This document shows positions 1 to 5,456 of a stretch of 5,456 bases of DNA, piece after piece. This stretch comes from Bacteroidota bacterium (GTDB taxonomy: Bacteria; Bacteroidota; Bacteroidia; Chitinophagales; Chitinophagaceae), in the NCBI GenBank assembly GCA_030831005.1, contig JAURLW010000050.1, positions 1-5,456 of the forward strand. The letters are read 5' to 3'. The translations under genes were made by a program, and so were the position numbers. Each line of letters starts with the position of its first letter. Within the stretch, counting starts at the first letter, position 1. The notes under the pieces were generated by a model, which saw only the letters and a list, made by a program, of their open reading frames with translations, was not told where the DNA came from and made no database searches.

Positions 1-2
1 AT

Positions 3-56
3 GCAAAAATAGAAGCTTCATTATTAGACAATGCTATGGATAAATTTAATGATTAG
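3..56 (+). CDS. Possible C-terminal tail of a convergent gene (partial, unidentified)
   Basis: One plus-strand frame is open from the window edge to a TAG stop at 54-56. It reads AKIEASLLDNAMDKFND, a balanced, soluble-looking sequence typical of a real C-terminus. The other two plus-strand frames hit stops at 10-12 and 41-43, and the minus-strand frames here are also interrupted. Seventeen residues are too few to name a family, and an open stretch this short can occur by chance. If real, the gene would converge on the polysaccharide operon and end about 30 nt before that operon's terminator hairpin. Existence and function are both uncertain. Confidence 0.35.
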   Translation, partial: AKIEASLLDNAMDKFND

Positions 57-85
57 TATTTTGCAAATGAAATAAGAAATTAGTT

Positions 86-121
86 AATAAAATAAAAAAG
101 CCCTTGATTTCTCAAGAGCTT
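86..121 (-). terminator. Rho-independent terminator of the polysaccharide operon
   Basis: Read on the minus strand, AAGCTCTTGA (121-112) pairs with TCAAGGGCTT (107-98) around a GAAA tetraloop (111-108). This gives a 10-bp stem with one G-U wobble. A T-rich run follows at 97-86 (TTTTTATTTTAT). The hairpin starts 22 nt after the phosphatase stop codon, where the operon should end. On the plus strand the same wobble position becomes a C-A mismatch and no T-tract follows, so the element is built for the minus-strand transcript and is unlikely to stop a plus-strand gene efficiently. Confidence 0.9.
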
Positions 122-143
122 AAGCATTCCGTAAAAATTCTAA

Positions 144-881
144 TTACAAAGTAGTATTCAAGATCTTATTCTGATCTAATAATTTTTGCACTTGTGCACT
201 CATTCCTAATGCTACTAAGGCTTGTGCATGACGCTCATGATGCATATCCGTACCTAATAAATCAATAATCTTCATGCTTAATAATTTCTCCGCTACGCGT
301 TGTACCTCTTTACCGTAATATCCTAAGATAGAAAGGATATTCATCTGTAATAAAACACCTTGATCCGATAATTCTTGAAAATAATCTAAGCGTTGATACC
401 AAAATGGGTAACGCTCTGGATGAGCTAATACCGGTTGATAACCTTTCATTTGTAATTGAAAGAGCTTTTCTTTAAAATCTAATGGTGCACTGACATACGA
501 ACACTCTACCAAAACCCAATTTTTATGAATGCATAATAAAGGCTCCTCCGATTGTAAGAGTGTATTAAAATGCTCATCTAACATATACTCTGCTGCTGCA
601 TGCACATCCATCTCTATTCCTTCTTGAACTAAAGCGTTTTTAACTTCGTTTAATGCTTGTTGAATACGAGCAGGTGTATTTTGATATAAATCCCAATAAA
701 TATGAGGCGTTGCAATAAGCTTTTTATATCCTGCAGCTTTCAACGAGTGTATTAAGGCTATACTCTGTGCAATATCTGCTGCACCATCATCAATACCGGG
801 CAACCAATGGGCATGCATATCTACGGAAAGTGTAGTGCAATTAAAAGGCTGGGTAGTTTGTTTTCTAAATATCGATAACAT
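144..881 (-). CDS. CpsB/CapC/YwqE-type tyrosine-protein phosphatase (PHP fold)
   Basis: Predicted cytoplasmic, metal-dependent protein tyrosine phosphatase. In this family the enzyme dephosphorylates the tyrosine-rich tail of Wzc/CapB-type autokinases that control capsule or exopolysaccharide polymerisation and export. The 245 residues match the usual family length of about 240-260. The PHP metal-site motifs appear in order: DMHAH (21-25) running into LPGIDDG (27-33), TPH (58-60), AAEY with Glu98, LAHPERY (152-158) and GTDMHH (210-215). The segment LQMNILSILGYYG (178-190) has the form I associate with Bacteroidota members. There is no signal peptide. The ATG directly abuts the fcl stop (TAAATG), which suggests translational coupling. 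It is the last gene of the operon, and no cognate kinase is in the window. The family call is secure; the substrate is inferred. Confidence 0.93.
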   Translation of the reverse strand: MLSIFRKQTTQPFNCTTLSVDMHAHWLPGIDDGAADIAQSIALIHSLKAAGYKKLIATPHIYWDLYQNTPARIQQALNEVKNALVQEGIEMDVHAAAEYMLDEHFNTLLQSEEPLLCIHKNWVLVECSYVSAPLDFKEKLFQLQMKGYQPVLAHPERYPFWYQRLDYFQELSDQGVLLQMNILSILGYYGKEVQRVAEKLLSMKIIDLLGTDMHHERHAQALVALGMSAQVQKLLDQNKILNTTL

Positions 882-1808
882 TTAATGCGTGCTTTTATAG
901 GCTTCATAAACACTACGAATGCCGTTTTCTAAATCAATTTGTGCCGACCAACCCAAGGCTTTCATTTTAGAAACATCCATCAATTTTCTTGGTGTCCCAT
1001 CAGGCTTTGTAGTATCATTGACAATATTGCCTTCATAGCCTACAATTTCTTTAATGAGTTGAGCAAGAGCCGCAATCGTAATATCAACTCCTGTGCCAAT
1101 ATTTACAAATTCAGCTTCATTATAATCTTGCATCAAAAAACAACAAGCTGCAGCTAAATCATCAACATGCAAAAATTCACGCATTGGCTTACCCGTTCCC
1201 CATAATACTACTTCCGGTGCTTGTTGCATTTTAGCTTCATGAAACTTTCTTATTAAAGCAGGTAATACATGGGCATTTTGCAAATCATAATTATCATTAG
1301 GTCCATACAAATTAGTAGGCATAGCCGAAATAAAATTACAGGCATATTGTGCCCGATAAGCTTCGCATAATTTAATTCCCGCAATTTTTGCAATCGCATA
1401 GGGTTCATTCGTAGCTTCTAATTGACCATCTAATAGATACGCTTCTTTCAACGGCTGCGGTGCTAATTTTGGGTAGATACAAGAAGAGCCTAAGAATAAT
1501 AATTTCTCTACTTGATATTGATAAGCCGCATGAATCACATTCGCCTCCATCATTAGATTATCATAAATAAAGTCTGCACGAAAGGTATTGTTAGCATGTA
1601 TACCTCCAACCTTAGCCGCTGCCATAAAAACAAAAGCAGGTTGTTCTTCTTTAAAAAAGCTTTGCACGGCTGCTTGATTGCGTAAGTCTAATTCCGCTGA
1701 ACTACGCGTAACGATATTGGTATATCCCAAAGCTTGTAATTTGCGGACTAATGCCGATCCCACCATACCTCTATGTCCGGCTACATATATTTTTTGATGC
1801 TGTTGCAT
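882..1808 (-). CDS. fcl: GDP-L-fucose synthase (GDP-4-keto-6-deoxymannose epimerase/reductase)
   Basis: Cytoplasmic NADPH-dependent short-chain dehydrogenase/reductase. It epimerises GDP-4-keto-6-deoxy-D-mannose at C3 and C5 and reduces C4 to give GDP-L-fucose. The 308 residues are close to the family's usual 310-320. The N-terminal Rossmann motif GHRGMVG is at 11-17, and AAAKVGGI (63-70) is characteristic of Fcl. The catalytic set is complete: Ser108 in GSSCIYP, Tyr137 and Lys141 in EPYAIAK, plus Cys110 and His180, the expected counterparts of the epimerisation residues Cys109 and His179 of the E. coli enzyme. PTNLYGPNDNY (164-174) and GTGKPMREFLHVDD (near 204-217) are also hallmarks. It starts 5 nt after gmd, whose product is its substrate. 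The start is fixed by the Rossmann motif only a few residues downstream. This is also known as wcaG. Confidence 0.97.
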   Translation of the reverse strand: MQQHQKIYVAGHRGMVGSALVRKLQALGYTNIVTRSSAELDLRNQAAVQSFFKEEQPAFVFMAAAKVGGIHANNTFRADFIYDNLMMEANVIHAAYQYQVEKLLFLGSSCIYPKLAPQPLKEAYLLDGQLEATNEPYAIAKIAGIKLCEAYRAQYACNFISAMPTNLYGPNDNYDLQNAHVLPALIRKFHEAKMQQAPEVVLWGTGKPMREFLHVDDLAAACCFLMQDYNEAEFVNIGTGVDITIAALAQLIKEIVGYEGNIVNDTTKPDGTPRKLMDVSKMKALGWSAQIDLENGIRSVYEAYKSTH

Positions 1809-1813
1809 AGTAC

Positions 1814-2935
1814 TTATTCTAATTCTTTTTTAATTTGAAAACCTGCCTCTTCTAACATTTTTTCTTTTTGAAACAATGCCAAATCCGCTGCTACCATTTC
1901 TTTTACTAAAGCTGGTAAATCATACTTAGGTTTCCATCCCAATACTTGATTGGATTTGCTTGGATCTCCTATTAAGAGATCTACTTCAGTAGGTCTATAA
2001 TAATTGGCATCTACCGCTATTACTTCCTGACCGATTTTTAAATGCGTATAAGCGTCATTATGGATAGCACTTATTATGCCTTTTTCATCAGCACCCTTTC
2101 CTGTAAAGGCCACTTCAATACCTGCTTCTAAAAAGGCCATTCTTACAAATTCTCTAACGCTAGTTGTAATACCTGTTGCAATTACAAAATCTTCTGCTTT
2201 TTCTTGTTGCAAAATCAAATACATAGCTTCCACATAATCTTTAGCATGACCCCAATCTCGCTGTGCATCTAAATTACCTAAGTATATTTTATGCTGTAAA
2301 TTCAACGCTATTTTAGCCACTCCCCTGGTGATTTTTCTTGTTACAAAGGTCTCTCCTCGCAAAGGCGATTCATGGTTGAATAATATGCCATTAGCCGCAA
2401 ACATGCCATATGCTTCTCTATAATTAACTGTTATCCAATAGGCATATAATTTTGCCACTGCATAGGGTGAGCGAGGATAGAAAGGTGTGGTTTCTGATTG
2501 TGGAACAGCTTGTACCAAACCATAAAGTTCAGAAGTAGAAGCTTGATATATTTTTGTTTTCTTCGTTAAGTTTAAGATGCGCACTGCTTCTAAAATACGC
2601 AAGGTGCCAATGCCATCAGCATTAGCCGTATACTCAGGTAATTCAAAACTTACTTGTACATGACTCATAGCGGCCAAATTATAAATTTCATCGGGCTGGA
2701 CTTCTTGTATGATTCGAATCAAATTTGTAGAATCAGTTAAATCTCCATAATGCAAAACAAAATTGACATGATGCTCATGCTTATCTTGATACAAATGATC
2801 AATGCGCTCGGTATTAAATAAAGATGAACGTCTTTTGACACCATGTACTTTATAATTTTTACTTAATAATAATTCGGCTAAATAAGCACCATCTTGTCCG
2901 GTAATGCCTGTAATTAAGGCTATTTTTTGACTCAT
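1814..2935 (-). CDS. gmd: GDP-mannose 4,6-dehydratase
   Basis: Cytoplasmic NADP-dependent dehydratase of the extended SDR family. It converts GDP-D-mannose to GDP-4-keto-6-deoxy-D-mannose, the committed step towards GDP-L-fucose. The 373 residues match the family. Visible motifs are the cofactor loop GITGQDG (10-16), VKRRSS (33-38, contacts the NADP phosphate in this family), NLAAMSHV (86-93), and the active site STSELYG with Thr134 and Glu136, then Tyr158 and Lys162 in SPYAVAK. The nucleotide-sugar region LFNHESPLRGETFVTRK begins at 185, and RDWGHAKDYVEAMY and YYRPTEVDLLIGDPSK follow. The charged C-terminal helix is the form I associate with Bacteroidota. The ATG lies 10 nt after the glycosyltransferase stop, with no Shine-Dalgarno sequence. 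Since fcl follows, GDP-L-fucose is the likely end product rather than GDP-rhamnose or GDP-perosamine. Confidence 0.98.
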   Translation of the reverse strand: MSQKIALITGITGQDGAYLAELLLSKNYKVHGVKRRSSLFNTERIDHLYQDKHEHHVNFVLHYGDLTDSTNLIRIIQEVQPDEIYNLAAMSHVQVSFELPEYTANADGIGTLRILEAVRILNLTKKTKIYQASTSELYGLVQAVPQSETTPFYPRSPYAVAKLYAYWITVNYREAYGMFAANGILFNHESPLRGETFVTRKITRGVAKIALNLQHKIYLGNLDAQRDWGHAKDYVEAMYLILQQEKAEDFVIATGITTSVREFVRMAFLEAGIEVAFTGKGADEKGIISAIHNDAYTHLKIGQEVIAVDANYYRPTEVDLLIGDPSKSNQVLGWKPKYDLPALVKEMVAADLALFQKEKMLEEAGFQIKKELE

Positions 2936-2945
2936 ATCAATAGGA

Positions 2946-3689
2946 TTAAGGTATAAATTGAAATAATTTTCTAGCTGGCTTTAACACTAAAGTGAAAAAA
3001 TAAGGTTGCAAGCCATTGAGCAACCAAGCTTTCTTATCTTCTCTATTCGCAAAAATACGATGCTTTAAGGATTGATTACTTTGTCCTCCATCGCGCATTT
3101 TTACAATAGTTTTGGGTAAATAAGCTACAGTGCATTGTTCTTTATACAATACGCGCAACATGAATTCATAATCAGCTGCACTTTTTAAGTCGAGATTAAA
3201 GTTACCAAAACGCTCATATACACTGCGTCTTACAAACAAGGTAGGATGCGGAGGCATCCAACCGAATAAAAAACTCTTCGCATGCATCAGTCCCGATTTC
3301 CAAGTTCGTACTACTTTCTGCGTATCTATTCGATCTACATATTGTAAATCGGCATAAACGATATCACATGCACTTGATTGAAACAAATTGATTACATCAG
3401 CAATAACATGTTCATCTACATAAAAATCATCCGAATTCAGTATGCCAATAATTTCACCTTTTGCTAATGCTATCCCTTTATTCATTGCATCGTAAATACC
3501 ACCATCTCGTTCTGATACAATTGTACTAATATGCGGAAAAGCTTTAGCTACTGCTACCGTTTCATCTTTTGAAGCACCATCAATAATCAGATGCTCTATA
3601 GAAGGATGCGTCTGATTAGCTACACTTTGCAAACAATCCTGCAAAGTAGCCGCACTATTATAGGTAGCGGTGATTATGGAAACTAACAT
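2946..3689 (-). CDS. Family 2 glycosyltransferase (GT-A fold)
   Basis: Inverting nucleotide-sugar-dependent glycosyltransferase, expected on the cytoplasmic face of the membrane building a lipid-linked repeat unit. The 247 residues make a single GT-A domain. It opens with VSIITATYN (3-11), followed by IIDGASKDET (35-44), the subgroup signature SERDGGIYDAMNKG (59-72) and the metal/nucleotide site NSDDFY (85-90, Asp87 and Asp88 as the DxD equivalent). PPHPTLFVRR (146-155) and AADYEFMLR (171-179), with the likely catalytic acidic residues, complete it. The GIYDAMNKG signature resembles the WcaE-like group of colanic acid clusters, recalled rather than searched. The basic, aromatic C-terminus (from about 228) may touch the membrane. 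It starts 3 nt after the carbamoyltransferase and precedes gmd-fcl, so fucose is a plausible donor, but donor and acceptor cannot be read from sequence. Confidence 0.93.
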   Translation of the reverse strand: MLVSIITATYNSAATLQDCLQSVANQTHPSIEHLIIDGASKDETVAVAKAFPHISTIVSERDGGIYDAMNKGIALAKGEIIGILNSDDFYVDEHVIADVINLFQSSACDIVYADLQYVDRIDTQKVVRTWKSGLMHAKSFLFGWMPPHPTLFVRRSVYERFGNFNLDLKSAADYEFMLRVLYKEQCTVAYLPKTIVKMRDGGQSNQSLKHRIFANREDKKAWLLNGLQPYFFTLVLKPARKLFQFIP

Positions 3690-3692
3690 CTT

Positions 3693-5426
3693 CTAATTTC
3701 GTTCTAAAATAATATTTTGCATCACTAGCATATCCATATCTGTTCTTAAATAACAACGAATAGCTTCTTCAGGTGCATTTACAATGGGCTCGTTTTCGTT
3801 AAACGAAGTATTTAATAAAATCGGCACTTGGGTTTGTTGATAAAAAGCAGCTATTAATTTATAATAACGTTCACTCACTTCTTTATCTACCGTTTGTAAA
3901 CGTCCCGATCCATCGGCATGGGTAACTGCTGGTATCTGCGCTTGTTTATCTTTTCTTATCGGAAATACTTTTTCCATAAATGGCACCGGTTCATCTAATT
4001 CAAACCAATCCTTAACCTGCTCTTTTAAAATAGATGGCGCAAAGGGTCTGAAACTCTCTCTACGTTTAATTTTCAAATTCAATAATTCTTTAGCATCTTC
4101 TCTTCTTGGATCGGCTAATATAGATCGACCACCTAATGCACGTGGACCAAACTCGGCACGACCATTAAACCAACCCACTACTTTACCTTCTGTTAATCGT
4201 GTAGCTATATAATCAAACAGTCTAGCTTCATCAACTTGCTTGTAGTCTAAATTTAATTCTTTACAAACAGCGATAATTTCTTCATTACTATACTGCGAAC
4301 CTGTACACGCATTAAAAACTGCAGCAGAACGTTGTTGCGCAGCTTGTTGATGATGTACCCAATACGCTGCACCCATACTAATGCCCGCATCGTGACCAGC
4401 ACTTGGAATATAAACTTCTTTAAATGGCGTATGACGGGTGATTTTACCATTAGCCACACTGTTCTGAGCCACACCACCAGCAATACATACTTTTTCTAAA
4501 CCCGTTTTTTTATGCAAATAATTTAATACATGAAAAATCACTTCTTCAGTAAAGCGCTGCACCGATGCGGCTAGGTCTTTATGATATTGCGTTAAGGCTT
4601 CTTCTTTTTTACGAAGCATACCAAAGCGTGCTTCCATTTTCTCATTAAACAAGGAATACACTAAGGGCAAATGATCTTCCGAATAATATACATAGCCTTT
4701 ATGAGGCGATTGAAAATAAGATAGGTTTAATTTAAATAAACCATCAGGAATAATCTGAATAACATCACGCAAAGCATCTACATAAATAGGATTGCCATAA
4801 GGAGCAAGACCCATAATTTTATACTCATCGCCATAATAAGGAAAGCCTAATAATTGTGTCATGGCCGTATAAAAAACACCTAAAGAATGTGGAAAGTCAA
4901 TGCTTTCTAATACCTCTAAAGATGTACCTTTTGCTATACCCAACATCGTGGTAGTAAAATCACCAGCTCCATCAATAGACAATACAGCTGCTTGCTCATA
5001 AGGCGAAGGATAAAAAGCAGAAGCTAAATGTGCACGATGATGTTCTACTTGTACAATTTTATTTTTTAAACCTTCAAGCGTACACGAAGTATCTACTTGC
5101 ATCAAGATCTCTTCAATGCTGCTTACTTGTTTTGCATTTTTTAAACGGGTTAATGCATAACGAAAAGCATGTATAGGCGATGATAAGGTGAAGCGTAACT
5201 TCTTAAATAATTTTGCTTTGGGATCTCTACCAATAGCGATATAATCGATATCAGCTAAATTCAATTGTGCTTCTTTCAAACAAAAAGCAATGGCTTGCAC
5301 CGGAAAACCAGCCCAATGTTTAGTTCTGGTAAAGCGCTCTTCTTCAGTAGCCACTATTAATTGACCATCGATGAGTAAAGCGGCCGATGCATCGGCATGG
5401 TATGCGTTAATTCCTATAATTTTCAT
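3693..5426 (-). CDS. O-carbamoyltransferase, NodU/CmcH/TobZ family
   Basis: Predicted cytoplasmic enzyme that uses carbamoyl phosphate and ATP to make carbamoyl-adenylate, then transfers the carbamoyl group to a hydroxyl, in this family on sugars, antibiotics or Nod factors. The 577 residues fit the family. The N-terminal Kae1-like ASKHA domain (about 1-360) begins GINAYHADASA (5-15), then EEERFTR (28-34) and EHHRAHLASAF (128-138). His129, His133 and Asp152 match the spacing of the TobZ metal ligands as I recall them. GLAPYG (206-211), AGGVAQN (316-322) and Asp346 in AGHDAG follow. The C-terminal YrdC-like domain carries GWFNGRAEFGPRALGGRS (418-435), FRPFAPSIL (459-467) and LLNTSFNENEPIV (537-549). 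The frame stays open 30 nt upstream to the window edge, but family motifs begin right at this ATG. It leads the visible operon; the glycan it modifies is unknown. Confidence 0.94.
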   Translation of the reverse strand: MKIIGINAYHADASAALLIDGQLIVATEEERFTRTKHWAGFPVQAIAFCLKEAQLNLADIDYIAIGRDPKAKLFKKLRFTLSSPIHAFRYALTRLKNAKQVSSIEEILMQVDTSCTLEGLKNKIVQVEHHRAHLASAFYPSPYEQAAVLSIDGAGDFTTTMLGIAKGTSLEVLESIDFPHSLGVFYTAMTQLLGFPYYGDEYKIMGLAPYGNPIYVDALRDVIQIIPDGLFKLNLSYFQSPHKGYVYYSEDHLPLVYSLFNEKMEARFGMLRKKEEALTQYHKDLAASVQRFTEEVIFHVLNYLHKKTGLEKVCIAGGVAQNSVANGKITRHTPFKEVYIPSAGHDAGISMGAAYWVHHQQAAQQRSAAVFNACTGSQYSNEEIIAVCKELNLDYKQVDEARLFDYIATRLTEGKVVGWFNGRAEFGPRALGGRSILADPRREDAKELLNLKIKRRESFRPFAPSILKEQVKDWFELDEPVPFMEKVFPIRKDKQAQIPAVTHADGSGRLQTVDKEVSERYYKLIAAFYQQTQVPILLNTSFNENEPIVNAPEEAIRCYLRTDMDMLVMQNIILERN

Positions 5427-5456
5427 ATCAAAAAAGAAAGAGTCAATGTGTTTAAT
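5423..5456 (-). other. Possible tail of an upstream operon gene overlapping the carbamoyltransferase start by ATGA
   Basis: On the minus strand, the frame reading LNTLTLSFLI from the window edge ends at a TGA (5425-5423) that overlaps the carbamoyltransferase ATG as ATGA. This arrangement is common in tightly packed operons and would fit the 0-10 nt spacing of the downstream genes. No Shine-Dalgarno sequence and no complete promoter can be placed in the 30 visible upstream bases. Ten codons without a stop are easily a chance event, so this is only a suggestion that the operon continues beyond the window. Confidence 0.2.

Larger units (their letters stand above)
86..5426 (-). other. Five-gene surface-polysaccharide transcription unit
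   Basis: Five genes on one strand, separated by 3, 10, 5 and 0 nt and closed by one intrinsic terminator, indicate a single polycistronic mRNA. No internal promoter or terminator has room between the genes. The order is carbamoyltransferase, glycosyltransferase, gmd, fcl, phosphatase: glycan decoration and assembly, then sugar-nucleotide supply, then control of polymerisation. None of the five starts has a convincing Shine-Dalgarno sequence, as is usual in Bacteroidota. The promoter, flippase, polymerase, export proteins and tyrosine kinase expected for a complete locus are not in the window. Confidence 0.85.

Noticed and set aside
939..1157. A 72-codon plus-strand ORF inside fcl
   Set aside because: It lies wholly antisense to a gene with complete catalytic motifs, its translation is rich in Ser, Cys, Ile and Asn with no recognisable domain, and nothing at its start suggests expression. 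It is a shadow of fcl.
2360..2370. Leu192 in the Gmd segment HESPLRG, where many homologues have Arg (HESPRRG)
   Set aside because: I recall Leu at this position in other functional Gmd proteins, and all catalytic residues are present, so it does not suggest an altered enzyme.
2929..2938. Shared TTGATATGA around the starts of gmd and the carbamoyltransferase, considered as a common translation or regulatory element
   Set aside because: It is only a 9-base match including the start codon, the other three genes lack it, and AT-rich DNA makes such matches likely by chance.
4253..4483. A 76-codon minus-strand ORF inside the carbamoyltransferase gene
   Set aside because: It is an alternative frame of the segment encoding AGGVAQN and the following residues. 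The Trp- and Val-rich translation looks like a frame-shifted reading, and the main frame is intact through this region.
3911..5401. Repeated 11-mer CATCGGCATGG near 3911 and 5391
   Set aside because: Both copies lie inside the carbamoyltransferase reading frame and encode a His-Ala-Asp stretch (THADG and YHADA). Two short matches set by coding sequence are not a repeat element.
5427..5456. TTGACT resembling a -35 promoter box upstream of the carbamoyltransferase
   Set aside because: Too close to the ATG for a -10 box and a 5' leader at normal spacing, and Bacteroidota primary promoters use a different consensus (TAnnTTTG at -7), which is not visible here.

Overview
The window looks like part of a cell-surface polysaccharide (capsule, exopolysaccharide or O-antigen) locus from a Bacteroidota bacterium. 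The closest fit is a Chitinophaga/Sphingobacteria-type lineage, but that rests on remembered family features: the style of the Gmd C-terminal tail, the 'LGYYG' region of the CpsB-type phosphatase, AT-rich DNA, and start codons without Shine-Dalgarno sequences. No rRNA or other marker confirms it. Base composition appears even along the window, with no visible sign of recent transfer into part of it.

Five complete genes lie on the minus strand and are read from high to low coordinates. They are a NodU/TobZ-family O-carbamoyltransferase (5426-3693), a family 2 glycosyltransferase (3689-2946), GDP-mannose 4,6-dehydratase gmd (2935-1814), GDP-L-fucose synthase fcl (1808-882) and a CpsB/YwqE-type PHP-fold tyrosine phosphatase (881-144). 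The gaps between them are 3, 10, 5 and 0 nt, so they almost certainly form one transcript. A clear intrinsic terminator at 121-86 closes it. The operon probably continues upstream beyond the right edge: only 30 nt precede the first start codon, and an ATGA overlap there could couple it to an earlier gene. At the left edge, 18 codons in frame on the plus strand (3-56) may be the tail of a convergent gene.

The combined role is an inference from the families. Gmd and Fcl convert GDP-mannose to GDP-L-fucose. The glycosyltransferase adds a sugar, possibly fucose, to a growing glycan. The carbamoyltransferase could decorate a sugar hydroxyl with a carbamoyl group. The phosphatase would act on a Wzc-type tyrosine autokinase encoded elsewhere, controlling polymerisation and export.

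All catalytic motifs I checked are intact, and I saw no frameshift, insertion sequence, CRISPR array or RNA gene. The most interesting point is the pairing of a carbamoyltransferase with GDP-fucose synthesis, which resembles the fucosylation and carbamoylation gene set of rhizobial Nod factors. I found no convincing evidence of an entirely new system.
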